NCBI GenBank assembly: GCA_028693695.1 | Contig: JAQUUV010000015.1 | Location: 3,274-16,608 of the forward strand | DNA: 13,335 bases | Origin: Syntrophomonas sp. | Lineage (GTDB): Bacteria; Bacillota; Syntrophomonadia; Syntrophomonadales; Syntrophomonadaceae | Direction of reading: 5' to 3' | In this document: one piece after another, positions 7,054-13,335 of the stretch | Position numbering within the stretch: position 1 is the first letter of the stretch | How the letters are laid out: each line of letters opens with the position of its first letter | Program-made: the position numbers and the translations under genes | Notes under the pieces: model-generated | Told to the model about the DNA's origin: nothing | Databases searched by the model: none | The model's input: only the letters and a program-made list of their open reading frames with translations

Positions 7054-7084
7054 GGGGACATTCCACCGCAGGCGGTGTGTCCCC
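7054..7084 (+). repeat. GGGGACA...TGTCCCC hairpin in the rqcH leader
   Basis: GGGGACA (7054-7060) pairs with TGTCCCC (7078-7084), with a TTC bulge and an inner CACCGC-ag-GCGGTG stem, giving about 13 bp in 31 nt. The outer stem matches the apex of the palindrome at 5881-5919 (GGGGACG/CGTCCCC) while the inner stem differs, as in a repeat family with a conserved base. A near-copy of its left side occurs just before (GGGGGCATTCCA at 7036-7047 and GGGGGACATTCCA at 7053-7065). It ends 19 nt before the rqcH ribosome binding site and could affect translation or transcript stability. Confidence 0.6.
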
Positions 7085-7116
7085 TCACAAATATATTATC
7101 AAGAAGGAGAAATTCA

Positions 7117-8892
7117 ATGCCTTTTGACGGATTAGCTATTAAAGCCATAACCAGAGAATTAAATTCCGAATTAATTGATGCTCGTATAGATAAGATATAT
7201 CAACCCGAAAGAGATGAGATTTTCCTTTCCATACGCCAGGCCAAAGCAGGGACAGTCCGACTCGTAATATCGGCTAACCCTCGGTGGGCGCGGATCCATA
7301 TCAGCAGTGAAAAAAAGGCTAACCCCAGCCAGCCCTCCTCTTTCTGCATGCTGCTGCGCAAATACCTGGAAGGTGGAAAAATCAAGGAAATCAAGCAAAT
7401 TGGAATGGAACGTATTGTATATATACGGATAGAAGCACTGAATGATTTCAAAGAATGGACAGATAAACTACTGATCTGTGAATTTATGGGACGGCATTCT
7501 AACATTATCCTGATTAGCCCTGAAAATGGCCTAATATTAGATGCCAACAAAAAATATAGCAGTGATGTGCGAGAGGTTTATCCCGGCAAGGAATATATCA
7601 CTCCCCCTGCCCGAGACAAAATGGAGCCTCTGAATGATAAGTTCCAAGATTTCACTGCCGCTATGTGGAACCAGACGGAAGATGTAAACATTGCCTCAGC
7701 TCTGTTTAATATTTATACCGGCCTTAGCCCCTACTGTGCCCGAGAAATTTGTGCCGCAGCCGGACTGGATTGCAGCCTGCCAGTCGAGCAATGTGGAGAG
7801 TATGAGTTAAGCCAGCTATATAATTCTACCCGAACTTTGATTACCAACATCGACCAGGGAATAATAAACCCAGTAGTTCAGTACCAGAAAAACGTCCCCC
7901 TGGAGTTCACCCCTTACCAGCCCTTAACTCATTCACCAGAAGTAGTAACTCGGGATTTTGCGTCCATGAATGAAGCCTGCGATGCTTACTATTTACAAAA
8001 ACTAAGCCAAATTCGGCTGGAATCAATGCAGGTTAATCTTTCCCGTAACATCAAAGAACACTTAAACAAGGCTTATAAAAAGAAATTCCTCCAGGAAGGG
8101 GATCTTAGCCATGCTCAGGAAAATGAAAAATTCAGGGTTTGGGGTGAATTGCTGACCTCTTATGCCCACCTCTATAAAAAAGGTGATACCGTAGCTGTAT
8201 TAAATGATTTTTATACTGGGGAACAGATAAGCCTGAACCTGGATGTACGTTATACCCCCATTCAGAATGCGCAACGATTTTTCAAAACCTATAACAAGAG
8301 CCGAGGCGCCCAAAAGCACCTTGAGCATCTTATGGCAGAAAACCAACATGGCATAGACTACCTGGAATCAGTCTTGGTGGCTGTGGAACAGGCCGATAAC
8401 CCAGCTCAGATAGAGGAGATAATCGAAGAATTAGAAAAAGAAGGCTACTTAAAAGCACGCTCCGCACGTGGTAAAAACAAACCCGAACGCAGTCAACCCC
8501 GAAAATTCATATCTTCTGATGGGCTAGAAATTTTCGTAGGCAGAAACAATCATCAGAATGACCGTTTAACCCTGCGAGAATCAGACCGTAATGATCTGTG
8601 GCTGCATACCAAGAATATACCAGGCACCCATGTCATAATCAGCTTGCCCCCAACCATTAAATTGATTGACCAAGTCCCAGATCAAACCCTGGAAGAAGCT
8701 GCTACCCTGGCTGCCTTTTATAGCAAAGCCAGCAGTTCGCCCAAGGTTGAGGTTGACTATACATTTCGATTTAACGTAAAAAAGCCTGGCGGAGCTAGGC
8801 CAGGCATGGTCATTTATGATAATTACTGGACTATAGTAGTCAAACCTAATTCTGAAATCCTTCAGAAACTCTTGGATTATCAAGCGGACTAA
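7117..8892 (+). CDS. rqcH: Ribosome quality control factor RqcH (NFACT family; formerly fibronectin-binding protein FbpA-like)
   Basis: Binds 50S subunits that carry stalled nascent chains and directs template-free alanine tailing that marks them for degradation; eukaryotic homologue Rqc2/NEMF. 591 residues, near the usual 570-590. N-terminal NFACT-N domain (about 1-180), starting MPFDGLAIKAITREL and containing EFMGRHSNIILIS; a central helix-hairpin-helix and coiled-coil part (to about 440); a C-terminal NFACT-R domain (about 460-575) with DLWLHTKNIPGTHVII. Start chosen: ATG at 7117, with AAGGAG (7104-7109) 7 nt upstream. The frame is open back to 6889, but that part translates the repeat region and is not family-like. 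Only plus-strand gene here; divergent from dapB and convergent with the cyclase gene. Older 'fibronectin-binding' labels describe a secondary property. Confidence 0.94.
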   Translation: MPFDGLAIKAITRELNSELIDARIDKIYQPERDEIFLSIRQAKAGTVRLVISANPRWARIHISSEKKANPSQPSSFCMLLRKYLEGGKIKEIKQIGMERIVYIRIEALNDFKEWTDKLLICEFMGRHSNIILISPENGLILDANKKYSSDVREVYPGKEYITPPARDKMEPLNDKFQDFTAAMWNQTEDVNIASALFNIYTGLSPYCAREICAAAGLDCSLPVEQCGEYELSQLYNSTRTLITNIDQGIINPVVQYQKNVPLEFTPYQPLTHSPEVVTRDFASMNEACDAYYLQKLSQIRLESMQVNLSRNIKEHLNKAYKKKFLQEGDLSHAQENEKFRVWGELLTSYAHLYKKGDTVAVLNDFYTGEQISLNLDVRYTPIQNAQRFFKTYNKSRGAQKHLEHLMAENQHGIDYLESVLVAVEQADNPAQIEEIIEELEKEGYLKARSARGKNKPERSQPRKFISSDGLEIFVGRNNHQNDRLTLRESDRNDLWLHTKNIPGTHVIISLPPTIKLIDQVPDQTLEEAATLAAFYSKASSSPKVEVDYTFRFNVKKPGGARPGMVIYDNYWTIVVKPNSEILQKLLDYQAD

Positions 8893-8897
8893 TACCG

Positions 8898-8919
8898 AAA
8901 AACCAATAAATGACATTGG
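8898..8919 (-). terminator. Weak Rho-independent terminator after the GGDEF gene
   Basis: On the minus strand, CCAAT-gtcattt-ATTGG (8919-8903) is followed by TTTTT (8902-8898). The stem is only 5 bp, so it is weak, but it lies 22 nt past the stop of the cyclase gene and just before the convergent rqcH stop. It is the only candidate in this 49-nt gap. Confidence 0.4.
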
Positions 8920-8941
8920 GTTCCAAGCCACCGCACCTTGA

Positions 8942-10288
8942 TTACTCTGGTTTAAGCTTGGTTAACATTTCATCAAAAATTACCCGAAACATATCACGGT
9001 TTTTCGGCTTTTCATTATACATCTGGTTATCAGCCTCCTTGAAAACGTCTTGCATGCTTTTAGACGAATCATTTTTCACTGCCCATCCTACCGATATACT
9101 TAAAGGAAATGGTGGTGACGAAGCCTGGTAATTAGCCGTGATTTCGCGGATACGGTTACAGGCGGTTTCAACCATCAGTGGGGGGCAGTTGGGCAGTATA
9201 ATAGCAAATTCATCTCCCCCAATTCGTGCCACTACATCACTATCCCGGAAGCACTGCAATAACATTTGAGCGGCAGTAGAAAGCAAAGAATCACCCGAAT
9301 CATGACCCAGGTTATCGTTAACCAATTTCAGCCCATCCACATCACACATGACAATACCTACTGGGTCAAATCGCCCAGTCTGCATACGATGCAATTCCTC
9401 TTCAAAATAGGTACGGTTATATAATCCGGTGGGTTTGTCATGCATACTTATATATCTTAGCCATTCTTCCATCTGTTTGCGCTCAGTAATATCACGCGCA
9501 ATCACCTGGATCATTGCCTTCCCCTGTAAGCTGATAGAATTAAGACTTACTTCTGTATCAAAGGCAGTTCCATCGTAACGATAAAGACCTAATTCAAATA
9601 CCGCTGATTGCCCCTGTAAACTTTTTTCAATTTTATCCTTCATCATTTCTGTCGTAACCCTGCCATCAGCCTGCGTAGGCGGGACAAAAGGTTCCACTGA
9701 CCTCCCAATAAGCTGCTCTCGCAGGCATCCGAACATATTCAAAGCCTGGTGGTTACAATCCAACACAGTTATCCCATCTATTAAGATAATAGCATCATTG
9801 GCGGATTCAAATAACGAGCGGTACCTATATTCGCTCTCGCGTAGTTTTCTTTCTGACTCCAAACGTTCCGTCAGATCAACATCAATACAGAACATAATCG
9901 GGTCCCGGCCTTCCTTAACCACCACCGTATGGATGGAATACACGGTTTTCACGGTTCCATCTTTACTTAATAATTCAACTTCACCGGCAGGGAATAGCTC
10001 GCCGGAGGTGGTGACTTGGGTTCCTAATTCCAGGCAGGACTGGAAAACTGGCTTAAGGACGGAAGGTATAATGAGGTCAGCAAGATTTTTCCCCACAGCT
10101 TCTTCAGCGGTGTAGCCATATATTAATTCGCTCGCCTTATTCCAATACTGAACGATTCCGTCAACCCCGTAACCTTGAATGGACACACCTGGAATATATT
10201 CAATCAGATTTCGGAATCTAGCCTCGCATTCCTGCAGAGCCTCTTCCATAATCGGAACAATATTGGTCGCCTGTTCTCCATCCTTCAT
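8942..10288 (-). CDS. PAS-PAS-GGDEF diguanylate cyclase
   Basis: Makes cyclic di-GMP from two GTP; an intracellular sensor-output protein with no visible membrane segment or signal peptide. 448 residues. First PAS domain about 20-145 (EARFRNLIEYIPG...), second PAS domain about 150-272 (YRYRSLFESANDAIILID...), each ending in a D-(L/I)-TER motif that links to the next unit. GGDEF domain about 278-435: HDKPTGLYNR (a proline replaces the usual leucine of HDxLTGLxNR), CDVDGLKLVND, active-site RIGGDEF with GGDEF at 357-361, and an inhibitory-site RDSD (348-351) exactly five residues before it, so feedback inhibition is expected. Start ATG at 10288, 8 nt after AGGAAGG; a GTG at 10297 is too near. 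29 nt after the 99-aa gene, so probably the last gene of the pyr transcript. Ligands of the PAS domains are unknown. Confidence 0.9.
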   Translation of the reverse strand: MKDGEQATNIVPIMEEALQECEARFRNLIEYIPGVSIQGYGVDGIVQYWNKASELIYGYTAEEAVGKNLADLIIPSVLKPVFQSCLELGTQVTTSGELFPAGEVELLSKDGTVKTVYSIHTVVVKEGRDPIMFCIDVDLTERLESERKLRESEYRYRSLFESANDAIILIDGITVLDCNHQALNMFGCLREQLIGRSVEPFVPPTQADGRVTTEMMKDKIEKSLQGQSAVFELGLYRYDGTAFDTEVSLNSISLQGKAMIQVIARDITERKQMEEWLRYISMHDKPTGLYNRTYFEEELHRMQTGRFDPVGIVMCDVDGLKLVNDNLGHDSGDSLLSTAAQMLLQCFRDSDVVARIGGDEFAIILPNCPPLMVETACNRIREITANYQASSPPFPLSISVGWAVKNDSSKSMQDVFKEADNQMYNEKPKNRDMFRVIFDEMLTKLKPE

Positions 10289-10317
10289 ATAACTCACCTT
10301 CCTGTAGATAAAGGTTA

Positions 10318-10617
10318 CTATTTGAGTATCTCTACCGAGCCATCCGGGTTAGACCTGAACTCATTGCCTTCTTCCAGTATATATATCTTGTTATTCAGGG
10401 TGTCTATAGCTATGTCCCGATTTATGATGGTAGCAACTTCCTCTTTTGTAATTAGCGTCCTTATTTGTACTCCATTATCATAAAACTCTATATGCATTTT
10501 GTCACCATTTTCCTTATTTATGGTGTTTTCTTTAAACTGCTGGTATGGCTTCATAAATACATATTTATAGCCACCCTCGACAAATTGCATTTCTATTCCA
10601 TTTAAAAATATTTTCAT
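10318..10617 (-). CDS. Hypothetical 99-aa protein
   Basis: I do not recognise a family. The product starts MKIFLNGIEMQFVEGGYKYV and ends NPDGSVEILK. It is soluble-looking, without signal peptide, membrane helix or cysteine, and alternates hydrophobic and charged residues in a way that suggests beta strands. It is rich in Lys, Asn, Ile and Glu, and visibly more AT-rich than the pyr genes. The start is well supported: ATG at 10617 with GGAGG 7 nt upstream. It begins 16 nt after the pyrE stop and ends 29 nt before the cyclase gene, so it is very likely a real, co-transcribed gene. A role linked to the cyclase is possible but only from proximity. Confidence 0.75.
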   Translation of the reverse strand: MKIFLNGIEMQFVEGGYKYVFMKPYQQFKENTINKENGDKMHIEFYDNGVQIRTLITKEEVATIINRDIAIDTLNNKIYILEEGNEFRSNPDGSVEILK

Positions 10618-10633
10618 ATCATAACCTCCGCTA

Positions 10634-11209
10634 TCAGTTACGACTGCCGGGTTTAATGGCCTCGCCTTTTCCTTCCCTGCACAGCGGGCAGTCCGATCCT
10701 TCCCAGGACTCTATATCCATGCTTAAAACAGCTTCTGTCCTTACCCCAAAATCAACCTTACCACCGCTTCGGTCAACCAGTACCGCTACCCCTACTACCT
10801 CTGCTCCCGATTGGCGGACAATATCCATAACTTCTACTACTGAGCCACCGGTGGTTACCACATCTTCCACTACCAGAACCCGGTCACCTGCTTTTAGTTT
10901 AAATCCCCTTCTAAGTTCCATTTTGCCATCCTGCCGTTCGCAAAAGATGCTGGGAACCTTAAGGTGTCTGGCTACCTCATAAGAGACAATAATGCCACCC
11001 ATAGCTGGACCAATAACCCAATCTATTTTTTCTCCAGCATATTTCTCAGCGATATGGGCTGCCAGTTTTTCCGTAAACTGTGGGTATTGTAATACCTGAG
11101 CACACTGCATATAGCGGTTGCTGTGCCTCCCGGAGGTAAGCTTAAAGTGCCCTTCCATTAAAGCTCCGGATTCTACGAATATCTGGGTGGCTTCTTCCCT
11201 GTTCAACAT
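10634..11209 (-). CDS. pyrE: Orotate phosphoribosyltransferase
   Basis: Joins orotate to PRPP to give orotidine 5'-phosphate, the fifth step of UMP synthesis. 191 residues. The PRPP-binding signature VLVVEDVVTTGGSV is at 111-124; the N-terminal FKLTSGRHSNRYMQC (22-36) contacts orotate in this family; CERQDGKMELRRGF (90-103) is the flexible catalytic loop region. A C-terminal CPLC pair (C174, C177) is typical of the subfamily found in many Clostridia and archaea. Start ATG at 11209; its ribosome binding site GGAGG lies inside the last codons of pyrF, and the two genes are only 2 nt apart, so translational coupling is likely. Confidence 0.96.
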   Translation of the reverse strand: MLNREEATQIFVESGALMEGHFKLTSGRHSNRYMQCAQVLQYPQFTEKLAAHIAEKYAGEKIDWVIGPAMGGIIVSYEVARHLKVPSIFCERQDGKMELRRGFKLKAGDRVLVVEDVVTTGGSVVEVMDIVRQSGAEVVGVAVLVDRSGGKVDFGVRTEAVLSMDIESWEGSDCPLCREGKGEAIKPGSRN

Positions 11210-11211
11210 AT

Positions 11212-11931
11212 TTATGCCTCCAATTCATCAATAATTCTTTGTGCAGCTTCAGCGGGATCTGCAGCCTTAACAATAGGCCTGCCAATAACCATATAATCGG
11301 CGCCTTGATCAAGCGCCTGGCGTGGGGTAGTGATACGCTTCTGATCGTTGGCCGCTGACCAGAGAGGCCTAATTCCTGGTGTAACAATCTTGAAATCGGG
11401 CCCACAAGCCTTACGGATGGGAATAATTTCCTGGGGTGAACATACTACCCCGCCTAATCCTGATTCTTTTGCCATTAAAGCCCATTTTACCACTAGATCT
11501 TCAACTTTCATATCAGAAACAAACATTTCTTCCGCCAGTTCTTTCCCTGAAATGCTGGTTAACACGGTAACCGCCAATATCAACGGAGCTTCGATGCCTA
11601 ATTTTAAGGCTTCCGCGCTAGCATCCTGGGCTGCCTTGCGCATCATTTCCCTTCCTCCGGCGGCATGAACATTAAACATATAACTGTTCAGTCGGGTTAG
11701 AACCTTTCCGGCAGAGCCTACCGTATTGGGGATGTCATGCAATTTCAAATCTACGAATACCCTGCCCCCCAGTTCATGAACCTGGTGTACTATATTCGGA
11801 CCAGCACTATTAAACAGCTGCATACCGATCTTAAAAACACCCACATAATCGGTCAATTTCGTAACTAAAGCTAGAGCCTCTTCGGCAGTATCAACATCCA
11901 ATGCCAACACAATTCTATCCTTGGCCTGCAT
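11212..11931 (-). CDS. pyrF: Orotidine 5'-phosphate decarboxylase
   Basis: Last step of UMP synthesis, removing CO2 from orotidine monophosphate. 239 residues, the standard length of the short bacterial type. The N-terminus has the substrate-binding LALDVDT (9-15). The catalytic charge network DLKLHDIPNT is at 61-70 (D61, K63, D66). The C-terminal VTPGIRPL and the phosphate-binding YMVIGRPI are also present. Start ATG at 11931 with AGGAGG 7 nt upstream, 14 nt after the pyrD stop. Confidence 0.97.
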   Translation of the reverse strand: MQAKDRIVLALDVDTAEEALALVTKLTDYVGVFKIGMQLFNSAGPNIVHQVHELGGRVFVDLKLHDIPNTVGSAGKVLTRLNSYMFNVHAAGGREMMRKAAQDASAEALKLGIEAPLILAVTVLTSISGKELAEEMFVSDMKVEDLVVKWALMAKESGLGGVVCSPQEIIPIRKACGPDFKIVTPGIRPLWSAANDQKRITTPRQALDQGADYMVIGRPIVKAADPAEAAQRIIDELEA

Positions 11932-11945
11932 AAATACTCCTCCTT

Positions 11946-12884
11946 TTACTTCTGTACCGCTATTCCTACTATCTCATTCAATTTCTTTATATCGTTTTCC
12001 TGCATATAAGAATGTAATCCCACTACAATATCGCTAGCCATCTGCGGGTTGACAAAATTACCAGTGCCTATAGATACTGCCGAAGCCCCTACCATAATAA
12101 ATTCCAGGGCATCCATAGCATTCATAATTCCACCACCACCCAGTATGGGTAGGTCAACCTCCCGGTGTACCTGATAAATCATGCGCAGTGCCACCGGCTT
12201 AATCGCTGGACCAGATAGACCACCAAAAATATTAGCCAGAACTGGCTTTCTAGTCCTGACATCCACCGCCATTCCCATCAGGGTGTTAATCATGGACAGG
12301 GCATCCGCTCCGCCTTCCTGGGCTGCCCGGGCTATTTCTACAATATTGGTGACATTGGGACTAAGTTTGGGCATTACCGGCAGAGATGTCTGGGCTTTCA
12401 CAGCCTGCACCACATATTTAACCATAACCGGGTCGGTTCCAAATTGCAGGCCACCCTGTTTCACATTAGGACAGGATATATTTAACTCGATCCCCGCTAT
12501 ACCCTGACATCCTTCCAGCCTGGATGCAATGGCCGCATATTCTTCAATCGTATTGCCTGCAATGTTAGCAATAACCGTTACTTTTTTTTCAGCCAGGTAA
12601 GGGAGATACTGGTTCACAAATACCTCCACCCCAGGATTCTCTAATCCAATGGCATTCAACATACCAGCAGCTGTTTCAATAATGCGCGGAGGAGGATTAC
12701 CGTGACGTGGTTCCAGCGTAGTCCCCTTTACAATTACGGCCCCCACCCCGGCTATATCGATATAATCTTCATATTCCCGTCCGTAGCCAAAAGTACCTGA
12801 GGCCACTGCCACGGGATTATTCATCAAAATACCACCCAGATTCACTTTCAAATCAATATCCTGTTCAGCCCTTATCTTTTCCAA
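11946..12884 (-). CDS. pyrD: Dihydroorotate dehydrogenase, class 1B catalytic subunit
   Basis: FMN-containing catalytic subunit that oxidises dihydroorotate to orotate and passes electrons to PyrK, and from there to NAD. 312 residues. Visible features: ASGTFGYG (28-35); VKGTT with the FMN-binding lysine (K53); catalytic cysteine in NISCPNVKQGG (C138), which is the class 1 base; GLSGPAIKP; and the phosphate-binding GGGGIMNAMDALEF and GASAVSIGTGNF near the C-terminus. Having pyrK next to it fixes the type as 1B. Start is TTG at 12884, 7 nt after GGAGG; an ATG at 12917 in frame lies inside pyrK, without a ribosome binding site, and was rejected. Confidence 0.95.
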   Translation of the reverse strand: MEKIRAEQDIDLKVNLGGILMNNPVAVASGTFGYGREYEDYIDIAGVGAVIVKGTTLEPRHGNPPPRIIETAAGMLNAIGLENPGVEVFVNQYLPYLAEKKVTVIANIAGNTIEEYAAIASRLEGCQGIAGIELNISCPNVKQGGLQFGTDPVMVKYVVQAVKAQTSLPVMPKLSPNVTNIVEIARAAQEGGADALSMINTLMGMAVDVRTRKPVLANIFGGLSGPAIKPVALRMIYQVHREVDLPILGGGGIMNAMDALEFIMVGASAVSIGTGNFVNPQMASDIVVGLHSYMQENDIKKLNEIVGIAVQK

Positions 12885-12900
12885 TTTAATACCTCCACCC

Positions 12901-13335
12901 CTAGACGTTAAATTCAACTTCCGTCATGTTAAAGACCGGACCGTCTTTACATACTTTCACATAAGCTTCGTCACTAGCTTTAAGCCGACGGGCACAGCCC
13001 AGGCAGGCACCAACACCGCAGGCCATGTGTTCTTCCAGAGACACTTCTCCCCATATATGATGAATTTCTGCGTATAGTGCCACCAAGTCCATCATCGGTT
13101 CGGGGCCACAGGTATATATAATATCGAATCCACCGGCATTTACCTGGGTGAGGAGCAGGTCAGTCACCAATCCTTTATAACCTGCACTGCCATCCATGGC
13201 AGCAGGCAGGAAAGGAATATCCAGCTGTTTGAATTTGTCAGCTGCTACAAGTTGATCCGCATTAGCTGCACCGCACATAACCATGACATGGCACTCCCGT
13301 TCTTTCAAGACCCGTCCCAGGTAGACCAGAGGAGC
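12901..13335 (-). CDS. pyrK: Dihydroorotate dehydrogenase electron transfer subunit PyrK, C-terminal part (cut by right window edge)
   Basis: Iron-sulfur flavoprotein that carries electrons from PyrD to NAD. Only the last 144 residues are in the window; the FAD-binding N-terminal half is beyond the right edge, and the frame is open to the last base. The visible part begins APLVYLGRVL, the usual NAD-domain segment, continues with IYTCGPEPMM, and carries the [2Fe-2S] cluster ligands CGVGACLGC plus a fourth cysteine 14 residues further on (C-x4-C-x2-C-x14-C, the PyrK pattern). It is followed by pyrD after 16 nt. It is the most upstream visible pyr gene; operon promoter and any PyrR attenuator must lie outside the window. 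Confidence 0.95.
   Translation of the reverse strand, partial: APLVYLGRVLKERECHVMVMCGAANADQLVAADKFKQLDIPFLPAAMDGSAGYKGLVTDLLLTQVNAGGFDIIYTCGPEPMMDLVALYAEIHHIWGEVSLEEHMACGVGACLGCARRLKASDEAYVKVCKDGPVFNMTEVEFNV

Noticed and set aside
6889..7116. N-terminal extension of RqcH by 76 codons
   Set aside because: It translates the REP-like repeats and leader; the Shine-Dalgarno and the family-typical N-terminus both point to ATG 7117.
8781..8803. GCCTGG...CCAGGC hairpin near the rqcH 3' end as a terminator
   Set aside because: It lies inside conserved NFACT-R coding sequence and has no following T-tract.
8581..8931. Minus-strand open frame of 116 codons opposite the rqcH 3' end
   Set aside because: Antisense shadow of the NFACT-R domain, without a ribosome binding site or family features.

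Overview
The window looks like chromosomal DNA from an endospore-forming anaerobe of the class Clostridia. A Syntrophomonas-like organism is my best guess, with modest confidence, based on the protein style, strong AGGAGG-type ribosome binding sites, frequent GTG/TTG starts and small GGGGAC...GTCCCC hairpin repeats. Sporulation is implied directly by genes for both dipicolinate synthase subunits. No complete mobile element, CRISPR array, rRNA or tRNA was seen.

Left part (1-6826, all on the minus strand; read from right to left): dapB, then dpaA-dpaB-asd-dapG-dapA, then the start of an RNase J gene that runs off the left edge. Asd, DapG, DapA and DapB are four aspartate-family steps from aspartate to tetrahydrodipicolinate (lysine and peptidoglycan diaminopimelate). 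DpaA/DpaB divert the DapA product to dipicolinic acid for the spore core. The order dpaA-dpaB-asd-dapG-dapA-RNase J matches Bacillus subtilis. The difference here is that dapB lies just upstream, separated by a 341-bp gap holding a long imperfect palindrome. Candidate promoters suggest three separately controlled parts: dapB (vegetative type), dpaAB (mother-cell-sigma-like -10) and asd-dapG-dapA (vegetative-like promoter in the dpaB-asd gap). A perfect 38-nt palindrome separates dapA from RNase J, which has its own promoter.

Middle (6827-8892): a divergent intergenic region of 290 bp carries paired REP-like hairpins and a further hairpin in the leader of rqcH. RqcH is the ribosome quality control factor of the NFACT family, and this is the only plus-strand gene.

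Right part (8893-13335, minus strand): the distal end of a pyrimidine operon, pyrK (cut by the window edge)-pyrD-pyrF-pyrE. Two extra genes follow with operon-like spacing: an AT-rich 99-aa protein of unknown function and a cytosolic PAS-PAS-GGDEF diguanylate cyclase with an intact active site and product-inhibition site. A weak terminator lies between this last gene and the convergent rqcH.

Most of the window is ordinary core metabolism. The features worth a second look are the roughly 185-bp palindrome between dapB and dpaA, the cluster of GGGGAC/GTCCCC-type hairpins around dapB and rqcH, the layered promoters of the dipicolinate/lysine cluster, and the unknown gene plus cyclase attached to the pyr operon.
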